Assembly (NCBI GenBank): GCA_000818945.1
Contig: KN805378.1
Coordinates: forward strand, 62,001-126,000
DNA: 64,000 nt
Reading direction: 5' to 3'
DNA from: Schizochytrium sp. CCTCC M209059
Taxonomy: Eukaryota > Sar > Bigyra > Thraustochytrida > Thraustochytriidae
Shown piece by piece: positions 55,848 to 64,000 of this stretch. Each line of letters starts with the position of its first letter. The first letter of the stretch is position 1. Below the pieces are notes generated by a model, which saw nothing but the letters and a program-made list of their open reading frames with translations, ran no database searches and was not told the origin of the DNA. Position numbers and translations under genes: made by a program.

Positions 55848-57875
55848 ATGATGATGTCGTCCCTGACGGCAACGGCGACGCGGCGCGGCGCGGCGAAGCG
55901 GGCGGTGGCAACGGCCTCGCGCATGGGCGTGCGGGCGATGGGCACGCTGCCGCCGTACCTGCACGAGACCAAGATCCCGACGTTCCACTTCCAGGACTCG
56001 CTGCCCAAGCTCAAGGTGCCCAAGCTCGAGGAAACCCTTGAAAAGTACGAGTACTTTACCAAGCCCATGGTGTCAGAGGAAGAGTTTGAGCAGACGCGCA
56101 AGGCCGTGGCGGAGTTCAAGTCCGGCGCGGGCCCCTCGCTGCAAGAAGAGCTCATTGCACTCGACAAAAAGGAGTACTCGAGCTTTTACAACCAAATGTG
56201 GTTCGACATGTACCTCAAGTCGCGGGACCCGCTGCCCCTCAACTTCAATCCGCAACTCACCTTTGTGGACGAGACTGATCCCAAAAAGATGGACCAGGCG
56301 GCGCGCACGGCCAACCTGCTGGGCAGCTCTTTGCGCTTTTACCGCACTCTGGAAGACGGCAAGCTCATCCCGGATATCTTTCACATTGAACCCAAAAGGA
56401 GCCAGACGCGCACGTACGAAATGGTCTGCAGCATGCTGCCGCGCCAGCTCTCATTCTACGGATCGTACTACTTTAACGCCTATCCGCTGGACATGAGCCA
56501 ATACAAGGGTCTCTTTTCCTCGACGCGCATTCCCCACCAGGGCCGCGACGAGATCCGCAAGTTCTCTGCGGCGCAGTCCAAGCACGTTGTTGTGCAGCGC
56601 GGCACGGCATTCTACACCGTCCAGGTCCTCAACGACGACATGTCCATCGTGGACCACGAGACTCTCGAACGTAGCATTCGCTCTATTCTTCAGGACGACA
56701 AGAACGCCAACGCGCAGCCTCCTCTGGGTGCTCTTACGACCATGGAGCGCGATGCGTGGGCGGACGCGCGCCTTGCCCTCGAGAAGAATCCAGCCAACAA
56801 GGCCACGCTCGAGGCCATCGATTCGGCCCTCTTTGCCATCTGCCTCGATGAGGCCAAGCCCGAAACTTATCAAGAAATTGCTGGGGTCATGCTCCACGGC
56901 AATGGCCGCAACCGATGGTTTGACAAGAGCTTCCAGCTTATTGTGGCGGCCAACGGCAAGGCCTGCGTCAACTTTGAGCATGCCTGGGGTGATGGTGTTG
57001 CGGTGCTGCGCTACTTTAACGAGGTTCACACCGACGCCACGGCAGTTCCCGCGCGTGAGCCTGTCGTTTCTGGCATCCCCGAGGTTGTGGCTTCGGGCCC
57101 CAGCGGCGCGGATGCTGGCGCAGGCCCTGCCGCTGCCGGTGTGGGCGTGCCCAAGCGTTTGCACATTGACTTTGACGGTGATCTCACGAGCCGTGTCGAA
57201 AAGGCTGGCAAGGACTTTGACGCTGTCGTGAGCAAACTTGAGGTGGGCACCTTTGAAACTGAGACCTTTAGCAAGAAGTCGCTCAAGGATCTCAATGTTG
57301 GTGGTGACGGCTTCATGCAAATGGGCTTTCAGCTTGCGCACGAGCGCTGCAATGGCTTTACGCCGGCCACGTACGAGTCCGCGAGTACTGCCGCCTTTAA
57401 GCATGGCCGCACGGAAACAATTCGATCTGCTACGCCCGAGGCTGCGGCGTTTGCCAAGGCATTTTGTAACGACTCGGTGAGTGACGAAGAGCGTGCCAAG
57501 TTGCTGCGCACTGCCATCAAGCGCCACGGCTCCATCACAAAGGACGCCCTCATGGGCAAGGGTATGGACAGGCATCTTTTCGCGCTGCGCGTGCTTGCAG
57601 AGCAACGCGACGCCAACCGGCTGCCGGCCATCTACACGGACAAGGCGTACCAGGTGATCAACAAGATTATTCTGTCCACGAGCACCCTTTCGAGCGATGC
57701 CCTTTTTGCCGGCGGCTTTGGGCCCGTAAACCAGGATTGCTACGCACTTGCATATGGTATTTCGAACGTGGGCGCACGGACTGCTGTGGCTACGTACGGT
57801 CTTGGATCGCAAAATTTTGCGGACGAGCTCGAAAAGGCTTACCAGGACATGATTGAGGTCTTGAAGAAGGCCTAA
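55848..57875 (+). CDS. CPT2: Carnitine O-acyltransferase, CPT2-like
   Basis: A 675-residue intronless protein of the choline/carnitine acyltransferase family. The first 35 residues (MMMSSLTATATRRGAAKRAVATASRMG...) are a basic Ser/Ala/Arg presequence for mitochondria. The body begins LPPYLHETKIPTFHFQDSLPKL and keeps the catalytic histidine in FEHAWGDGVAV (His378), the CoA/carnitine-site segments RFYRTLEDGKLIPD, and near the C-terminus the STS motif (STSTLSS), GGFGPVNQDCYALAYG and NFADELEKAYQDM. FEH(A/S)WGDGVAVLRY and the overall order match CPT2 better than CrAT or CPT1; there are no membrane helices, which excludes CPT1. It regenerates acyl-CoA from acylcarnitine in the matrix for beta-oxidation. 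An insertion of about 40 Ala/Gly/Pro-rich residues sits after the active-site block. The start is the first of three successive ATGs at 55848. Confidence 0.93.
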   Translation: MMMSSLTATATRRGAAKRAVATASRMGVRAMGTLPPYLHETKIPTFHFQDSLPKLKVPKLEETLEKYEYFTKPMVSEEEFEQTRKAVAEFKSGAGPSLQEELIALDKKEYSSFYNQMWFDMYLKSRDPLPLNFNPQLTFVDETDPKKMDQAARTANLLGSSLRFYRTLEDGKLIPDIFHIEPKRSQTRTYEMVCSMLPRQLSFYGSYYFNAYPLDMSQYKGLFSSTRIPHQGRDEIRKFSAAQSKHVVVQRGTAFYTVQVLNDDMSIVDHETLERSIRSILQDDKNANAQPPLGALTTMERDAWADARLALEKNPANKATLEAIDSALFAICLDEAKPETYQEIAGVMLHGNGRNRWFDKSFQLIVAANGKACVNFEHAWGDGVAVLRYFNEVHTDATAVPAREPVVSGIPEVVASGPSGADAGAGPAAAGVGVPKRLHIDFDGDLTSRVEKAGKDFDAVVSKLEVGTFETETFSKKSLKDLNVGGDGFMQMGFQLAHERCNGFTPATYESASTAAFKHGRTETIRSATPEAAAFAKAFCNDSVSDEERAKLLRTAIKRHGSITKDALMGKGMDRHLFALRVLAEQRDANRLPAIYTDKAYQVINKIILSTSTLSSDALFAGGFGPVNQDCYALAYGISNVGARTAVATYGLGSQNFADELEKAYQDMIEVLKKA

Positions 57876-58232
57876 AGTAGTAGCCATCATCACGATGCGC
57901 GTCAAGAAATAAGAACAAGACTAGATGTAGACCCTTTTACTTGTCAAAAATGTTTTTGAAGGATGCAAACAAACAATCTATAACATTCAGGCCATGTGTG
58001 GTGCTTGCGTGCCAAGAAAGATTGACAGGTAAGAATGGAACATGCTGTCAATGCCTTCTCGTTGCGACGAGGTGGCAATAGTAATAAAAAAAAGAAAAAG
58101 AAGTGTCTGAATACAGGATGCACGTGCGAGCCCTCTGCACGAAGACAGGCTCGTGCACAGATCATGGGTTACAAAGACTGCTTGCGGGCGTACTGAACAG
58201 CAGAACAGACAGCCAATATGCGAAAAAACAAA
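57876..58232. other. Convergent 3' spacer
   Basis: 357 bp between CPT2 and the kinase gene; A-rich at 58080-58105. No gene. Confidence 0.5.
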
Positions 58233-60272
58233 TCACGCGTCGACCTTGAGGATTGGATGCTCCAAGGCTTCGCGGGCACTGAGTCTTCGCTTTGGGTCAA
58301 ACACGAGCATTCGCGCCAAAAGATCAACGCAACCCTCTGAAGTAGCAATTTCAGAGCCATGGAGGCAAAGCAGATTGTGAATCTCTGCACGAACGCGGCT
58401 GAGCTCAAAGGGCTCCACGCGATGCAGAGCTGTCTTGGTGCTGTCTTCGCATGCTGCAGCCCCTTTGCTGCCGCTTTCACTCTCCACTTGCGTCTCGGTG
58501 CTCGTATGCGCGGACAAGGCACGCTGACAAAGCGATGCGACACTAAGATGGGGCCCGCCAATGCGCAACCCGCGAGAACTTCCAATGCTAGCTGGTTGCG
58601 AACGAGGGGATTCGTGCATAATGTGAGCCTCGGCGTTCGCATCGTGACCCATGGCGACATCCTGGTGCGTTTGGGCCTTGCTGTCGTTGCCACCATCATA
58701 CTCCTCGCCATCGCTGCATTCCATAGCATTGTCGTCGTCATGGTCATTCGGAGCGTTCACGATCGACGAGGCTTTCGTAGCGGCGTCGAGATATGGCGTG
58801 GGAACGGCAAATGCAAAAGGACTGTGAGAGCCCGCGGAGGAACCACGAGATGAACGCGATTCCGAGTGCCTACGATACGTGCTGATATCGAGGCCCGCGC
58901 CCGGCGAGGATTCGTGGCGGCGCATAACTTTATGTTGAGGCGTGCGAGGCGCGAGTTGCGCGGCCCGAGCAATGTTCCAAATTTGAAGTTGCGTCTTTTC
59001 CATGTCGACGTCAGGCTCGGCATCGACAGCGTGTTGCTGAAGCGTTCGATCAGCGCGGGCACCGGCGCTGCTGGTGCTTGACGAGCGACTGTGATGCACA
59101 TTTCCCTCCCCGATCACATTGACGGAATCATAGTTGACGCAGTCATTTTCCTCATCCAAGGTCTCGCGCGATGCGCGGGTCGACGCGAGAGGTGGCACTC
59201 GTGGTTGCTGGTTCTGCTGCGAAGACTCTGCATCCATGGTTGTGTTTCGCCTTGTGCCGACGCCAATCACGCTTGCACGACGGTTGATATGACTGACAGT
59301 GGCAGGGGCCGCGCCAGCTGCGGCGGTGTCTGTCGGTCGTGTATAGGGGTCCTGTGGTGATTGACCCCTGACGGCCCCCATGCTCGATTGTGGCCGGTAT
59401 TCGGCGCTCCTGTGATCGCGGAGACGCGCGACGTTTCGTACGTGTTGCAATGTATCGTGAGCTGCAAAAGCCGAGGCATACGTGGGTTCGGCAGTGTCTG
59501 CACCGGCCCCGGCTCGTTTCTTGCGGGATGCTCTCCTGCTGGAATAAAACTTGCCGTTGACAAAAGGAGCCGGATCGACGCGACCGAAAAAGTGACGCCA
59601 TTGCGCAACGAGGTCTTTGTTTTGCGTGGCCGTAAAAAGTGGTTTGCCCAGCGCGAGCTCGAGTAGCGTGACCGCCGTGGACCAAATGTCTATTTTTGCG
59701 TCAAAAGGGACACCAAACACACACTCGGGGGCACGATATCGCGTGGTCTGAACTTCAAAGAGATCAAAGTAAAGCGATGCGTCTTGAAATGTGATCGCGT
59801 TGCCAAAGTCGATGAGTTTGAGGCGGCCAGGAGCGTCGCGGAGGAAGGCCAAGTTTCCCGGCTTAATGTCCGCGTGGATGATGTCATTTTCGTGAACAAA
59901 GTGCACAGATCGCAGAATCTCTCGCGCAACCTGAATAAAGGCTGCCACGTTGACTCTGCTCGCCTGGCGCGCACGGTCGTGCAAGGAGTCGCCGAGCAGC
60001 TCCATGACGATGCACGTACGACCATTCTCCACAAAGAGTTGCTGAACGTGCACAATTCTGTCTTGCGTGTCTACATCACGTAGGGCGCGCAGCAGGTTGA
60101 ATTCCTGCGCGCCGAGCACGTAGAGCTCGGGTCGCACCATTTTAATCGCCACGGGACGTCCGGCTCGGCCGAGGTCTCTGCACGCGAGGACCTGCGAGGC
60201 CCCGGTCTCGCGCACGGTGCTTTCGACCTCGAACCTGCCGCCCAGAATCGCAGCAGCTCTGGTCATCGTCAT
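58233..60272 (-). CDS. DYRK/HIPK-like CMGC protein kinase with a large C-lobe insert
   Basis: A 679-residue protein with a eukaryotic protein kinase domain starting at residue 12 (GGRFEVESTV). Visible landmarks: ATP lysine in VAIK (Lys44), alphaC Glu57 (GAQEFNLL), catalytic loop HADIKPGN (Asp135, Asn140), DFG at 155-157, activation segment EVQTTRYRAPE (173-183), and WSTAVTLLELALGKPLF. The TRYRAPE sequence and LGDSLHD are like the DYRK/HIPK/PRP4 branch of CMGC kinases. The activation-loop tyrosine pair of DYRK (YxY) is not present as such: the site reads VQTTRYR. The catalytic loop has Ala where most kinases have Arg (HAD for HRD). After residue about 245 a disordered insert of about 370 residues (Ser/Asp/His-rich, with RRASRKKR) interrupts the C-lobe, and the last helix pair returns at the C-terminus (CVDLLARMLVFDPKRRLSAREALEHPIL). 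Substrate is unknown. Confidence 0.88.
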   Translation of the reverse strand: MTMTRAAAILGGRFEVESTVRETGASQVLACRDLGRAGRPVAIKMVRPELYVLGAQEFNLLRALRDVDTQDRIVHVQQLFVENGRTCIVMELLGDSLHDRARQASRVNVAAFIQVAREILRSVHFVHENDIIHADIKPGNLAFLRDAPGRLKLIDFGNAITFQDASLYFDLFEVQTTRYRAPECVFGVPFDAKIDIWSTAVTLLELALGKPLFTATQNKDLVAQWRHFFGRVDPAPFVNGKFYSSRRASRKKRAGAGADTAEPTYASAFAAHDTLQHVRNVARLRDHRSAEYRPQSSMGAVRGQSPQDPYTRPTDTAAAGAAPATVSHINRRASVIGVGTRRNTTMDAESSQQNQQPRVPPLASTRASRETLDEENDCVNYDSVNVIGEGNVHHSRSSSTSSAGARADRTLQQHAVDAEPDVDMEKTQLQIWNIARAAQLAPRTPQHKVMRRHESSPGAGLDISTYRRHSESRSSRGSSAGSHSPFAFAVPTPYLDAATKASSIVNAPNDHDDDNAMECSDGEEYDGGNDSKAQTHQDVAMGHDANAEAHIMHESPRSQPASIGSSRGLRIGGPHLSVASLCQRALSAHTSTETQVESESGSKGAAACEDSTKTALHRVEPFELSRVRAEIHNLLCLHGSEIATSEGCVDLLARMLVFDPKRRLSAREALEHPILKVDA

Positions 60273-62035
60273 CGTCCCCTTCCCGGGTCTCCGCGATCTG
60301 GCCCGCCAGCCAGCGAGCGACCTGACCTACCTCGCCAGCGACCCCGTCGGGGCGCGAGCGAGCGGCCTCCGCCGCCGACTCCGGCCGACTGCCCGCTTGC
60401 CTCGCGAGCGAGTGCTCTCGCGGGGAGCAGGGTTATGCTCTGCTCCTCTCCTCCGCCGCCGCGCTGGCGGAGCTGTGTTGTTGTTCGTGTGTATCGCGCA
60501 ATACCCGCAATACAGGCGTAGTAGAGTAGGTGAGCAGCAGCACAAGCAAGGGAAGACCTGGGGCAGGATGCACACGCTCCCGACGGGCTTTCACAAGCCC
60601 GCCGCGCGCACACAGGCTTGCTTTGCACGCAAGGATCCGGGCCGTGCACACGACGCTCCAGAATGCCAACCAACGGTGCGGCCTCCGCGGCTGCTTCTTG
60701 CCGTGCCGACACGAGTCGGCGGCGTCGCAGGCGCAGTCTAGCTCGCGAGCGAATGCCACGAGCCCGAGCTCGAGCCCAAGCTCCAAGCGCGCGGGGAGCG
60801 ACTGCGACTGCGCCTGCGACGTGGGCGTGCGTTCACAGGCCGCGAGCGTCCCGCGCGATGCCGCTCGCGCGCGTCGTGTGCACGCCCGAGGGCGCTGCAG
60901 CTGGCTGGCCTCGCCCGCCGCTGCACTGTGCACGTGCACGTGCTCCTCGTGCACGTGCGCGCAAAGCAGCGCAGCCGAGGTCTCCCTTGCACAACTCGCG
61001 CCAAGACGAGCGGAGAAGCGAGCGAGCGGGCGAGCGGCTCCGCTCGGCGCGCTGGGATGGAGGTGCGCTGGGCCGGGCGCTTTCGGCCAGCTGGGACGGA
61101 GTCAAAGTCGGAGTCGCGGTCCGAAGGGATGGATGCCTTCGGCGAGGTCTTCACGAGTTAGATGAGATCAGTTGGCAACGAGAGCCGCCCCGCTTCGACC
61201 GAGAAAGCGGCGGCAGCTTCCGCGACGGCGACCAGGACTTCTGGCTGGCGGGCTGGCTGGCTGGCGGGCTGCACACGCCCGCTCGCCTGCGAGCCTGTGT
61301 GTGCGGTGTGCGAGGCCTGCGACGCGGACGCGCCCGTGCGAGCAGGCCCTGACTGTGCGCGTGTGTTTTGCGCAAGCGATCGGGGGCACGCTCGGCGAGC
61401 CAAGGGGGCTCCGCTCTACTCCCCCCCCTACGCGGCCGCCCGCCCGCTCTTCTCCCGCTTGTCGTCGCGGCGAACTTGTCTCCGCGCCTTGCGCCAGAGC
61501 ACGCCCGCCAGCCAGCGAGCGAGCCTCGGTCTCCCAAGCAACTTGAAAGCGAAAAAGCTCGCTCGTTGTGTGCGTGTTGTGCGAGATGACCAAAGCTCTC
61601 GAGCTCGCTTTGCTCAGCCCCGTCTCGGCGCGCCTTGCGGACTCCGCTAAAGCCGCGGCCTCGGTGTCTCCGGCCCTCTCGCGCAGGCGCGAAGGCGGTC
61701 TGCCCTGCCTCGCCCTGCTGTGCTGCGCCCTGCTCTGCTCCGCCTCGTCGCTGCAGCCGCAAAAGTAGAAGCAAGCCCTGTATCCTTCGCGCCTGTTTCG
61801 GATCGCATCATAGGCGGCCAGCAGCTGGAGGCGGCGGCTCTCCGCGCCAGGCCCTGCGCCGCCAGTGCCGACCTCGCCCTCGCTCTCCGGGACAGCGCGC
61901 GCCGCGCGCGGGGTCGCTCGCGCTCTCCGTGCTGCCTCGCCGGGCTGGGCTGCGCGGCCTGACGGGAGCGGAATCGATCGAGGCGATGGGACTCATTCTG
62001 ACGCCGGGCTCCGCGCCCTGCTCGCTCGCCCCACG

Positions 62036-62122
62036 CGCGCAGAGCAGAGCAGAGCAGAGCAACAGAGCAGAGCAGAGCAGAGCAGGGCAGGGCAGAGCAG
62101 AGCAGGGCAGGGCATAGCAGAG
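62036..62122. repeat. (AGAGC/AGGGC)n pentamer repeat
   Basis: About 16 pentamer units of AGCAG/GGCAG type. A related AGAGC tract sits near 31430-31465. Confidence 0.85.
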
Positions 62123-62256
62123 CGCGCGACCGGCGTTCGCTCGGCCGCTTCGCCGCCTCGCCGCCGCGCCGCGCCACCCTGCTCTGTGCGCGCTGGGCGA
62201 GACCTGGCGAGACTGGGACGGACGAGGCGTCATTTTGGCACAAGGTCAAATCTTCT

Positions 62257-62284
62257 GCGCAGACAGACAGACAGAGAGACAGAG
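62257..62284. repeat. (ACAG)n repeat
   Basis: ACAGACAGACAGAGAGACAGAG; similar tracts occur at 47819, 55700 and 62770. Confidence 0.8.
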
Positions 62285-62729
62285 GGACGAGAGACACAGA
62301 AACGAAGCGAGACACCGTGACAGCGGGAGAGCATGGCGTGGCACAGCATGGCGTAGCGGCGGAGCGGCCGAGCGTTCCTGGCCGCGGCGACAGGGAGGCA
62401 GACCCCGGAGCGCAAAGCGGACTGCCTCCACGAGCGGCGCCTCGAGGTTGCATGCAGCAGTCCCGAGACGCGGAGCGCGCAAGGCTCGAGCTTTCCGAGA
62501 TTTTTACGAGGCCCGCGAAAGAGCACGCCGTCAGGCAGTCATGTGCTGCAGCCGTAGCTCCGAACTCGTGCGGCGCACGCGTCCGTGCGTCTGTCTGGTG
62601 CTGTCTGCGCAGTGCGCATGCACGGCCTGCAGCAGCAGTTGTACCGCGGGAAGAAGAGGCGTGCTCGTGGATGATTGATGCTGCAACGATTCGTTCGAGG
62701 TTGGGTATTGGGAGTCCCCTGTGTCGACG

Positions 62730-62805
62730 AACGGACCGACCGACCGACCGAACAGACCGAGCACCAACACAGACAGACAGACAGACCGACAGAGACAGAC
62801 AGACC
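62730..62805. repeat. (GACC)n and (GACA)n repeat
   Basis: GACCGACCGACCGAACAGACC followed by ACAGACAGACAGACCGACAG and AGACAGACAGACCG. Confidence 0.85.
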
Positions 62806-64000
62806 GATCGCCCCACGAGTCGGCCTCGCAACTGGTCAGACGGTCGCTCGACTTGATCAGCAAGAGTGGTTGGTCTCTGTGGTATACGTACATATGCACT
62901 TCAAGTTGCGATGCGATTGGCAGTAGCGGGCCGCAGCAGGCAGCGGTGGGCAATCCAATCCAGAAAAGCGCGCGAGAAACCAAACGGGAACGGGAACTTT
63001 CTAGATTTTGTAATGCGAACGAGACGAATGGTCTCGTCTGCAGGCAGCAGTGCAGCATGCAGCTCACGCCCTGGAAAAACGCATGCGGAACCCTTTTGGC
63101 TGCCGGGTTCTCATATCTGTCGTCAAGGCAAAAAGAGGTGTTAGTCACGGTCAATGTTTCTGCGCCTCGTCTCCGCGTCAGACTTTCTCCTGCGATCTCA
63201 AAGTAGCTTTATCCAAGCCACTGCTCGGCTGCAGCTCGAGCGACGTCTACGTTGCTCCCGATCGCGGTTGTCTTGTAGTCAGACGCTGTCGCTGGCATGC
63301 TTGTCGGGCCCCCTCCCTCCGCCGCGCGCTCGGCACGCTTGCTTGAGTTCGGCTTGCTTTGCTGGTCGGGCACCCCCGTCACACTGACGCCGCGGTGGGA
63401 CGGACGGCTTGTCGGAGGTCCTTGAGCTGACTCTTCTCAAACTGCGCGATAGAAATGCGTCAGATCCCCCCATGGGCAGAGGAGTGGTGAAGAGGAAAAT
63501 GTATAAACTTGCTTTGAGAAGAACTACACTCATCTCAAAATTTCACAAAGTCAAGAAAGGGCCTGCATTCGCTGAGGAAAAATCGGACATCTACTGTGAG
63601 AACTAGAGCCGTCACACGGACGGACCATCTTTTTTACCTTCATTGATCGGCTGATTCTGATTTAGTCATGCACTGGTGTATTTTAAAATTACTTTACCCC
63701 AGAGAGAGCGTTTGTTGACATTTCTAATGTCTTGCACAAGCTTGACAGGCATTAATTTGATGGTGGCGTTCCTGGAACGTCTCAGATGAACTTCAATGTG
63801 GTCTTCCATGACAAAAGTGGAGGCCAGATTTTCCTCTCCAGTTCGTCCACGCGGAGAGCGACACCTAGTCCATGCACCATGAAGAGCGTTTTACGGGTGC
63901 GACTGAGGACCAACGATCAAAGAGTCTCGTTTTGATACTCGCTGTATTGTATTGACATCAGTTTTTTCAAGATGAACTTTGTAGCGTTGTAAAGCATCAT

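Larger units (their letters stand above)
60273..64000. other. 3.7-kb region with no supported gene
   Basis: 60273-62900 is GC-rich with many overlapping Arg/Ala/Ser ORFs on both strands that change frame freely; it includes several simple repeats. From about 63400 to 64000 the base composition becomes AT-richer. A plus ORF at 63409-63606 and a minus frame ending near 63670 (contains TFVMEDHIEVHLRRSRNATI) look protein-like but are short and carry no recognisable domain; they might be exons of a gene continuing beyond the window. Confidence 0.4.

Noticed and set aside
56451..57905. 484-codon minus-strand ORF opposite CPT2
   Set aside because: It is the antisense shadow of a well-conserved enzyme with strong codon bias; no domain is visible in its translation.
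61647..62831. 394-codon minus ORF in the right-hand region
   Set aside because: It is made of simple repeats (AGAGC, ACAG, GACC) and Arg/Ala/Ser runs; overlapping frames on both strands are equally open, as expected for GC-rich non-coding DNA.

Overview
This window is a piece of a protist nuclear genome. The genes are eukaryotic (PTEN, P4-ATPase flippase, COX11, ISCA2, METTL9, CPT2, DYRK-like kinase, ankyrin-BTB, MORN, SYLF). They are long, GC-rich, mostly intronless, packed on both strands, and separated by short intergenic spacers full of microsatellites. The mix is compatible with a stramenopile of the thraustochytrid/labyrinthulomycete kind, but that placement is an inference from gene style and not a database match.

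Layout. 1-374: the N-terminus of a coiled-coil gene that runs off the left edge. 1146-6173: IQ/coiled-coil protein, PTEN phosphatase and a TAG-type DNA glycosylase. 6.2-8.2 kb: decayed sequence with recognisable vWA and PAN domain remains. 8.4-10.2 kb: cation diffusion facilitator. 10.46-12.18 kb: a TTAA-bounded inverted-repeat element holding a broken ORF, next to a kinase catalytic-loop fragment. 12.5-18.0 kb: ankyrin plus double-BTB protein and a two-exon METTL9. 18.9-21.4 kb: divergent mitochondrial genes COX11 and ISCA2. 23.2-28.7 kb: a very large P4-ATPase. 28.9-34.6 kb: a divergent pair of M14 carboxypeptidase-fold proteins, one with all catalytic residues and one that has lost them. 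34.9-41.1 kb: MORN protein diverging from a TIR-like/TPR protein with a CaaX box. 41.4-46.3 kb: SYLF protein and a double AAA ATPase whose two Walker B motifs both read DQ instead of DE. 48.2-54.8 kb: a 14-exon LRR-kinase gene running into a TIR-like domain. 55.8-60.3 kb: CPT2-like acyltransferase and a DYRK-like kinase. 60.3-64 kb: repeat-rich sequence with no gene I can support.

The outstanding feature is the LRR-kinase-TIR locus. Twelve consecutive small exons (eleven of exactly 84 bp, one of 87 bp, all phase 2/2) each encode one leucine-rich repeat. Eight of them sit in a ~279-bp exon-plus-intron unit, or a shortened form of it, that has been copied in tandem with its intron almost unchanged. 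The copies differ mainly at the solvent-exposed residues of the LxLxxN strand, which lie across the exon junctions. This is what a modular, diversifying recognition surface would look like, joined to a kinase and a TIR-like domain. A remnant of the 3' tail of a second copy lies about 1 kb upstream.

Other cross-gene patterns: clusters of CACTTG/CAAGTG motifs in four upstream regions serving six genes, and short tandem repeats placed just before several start codons.
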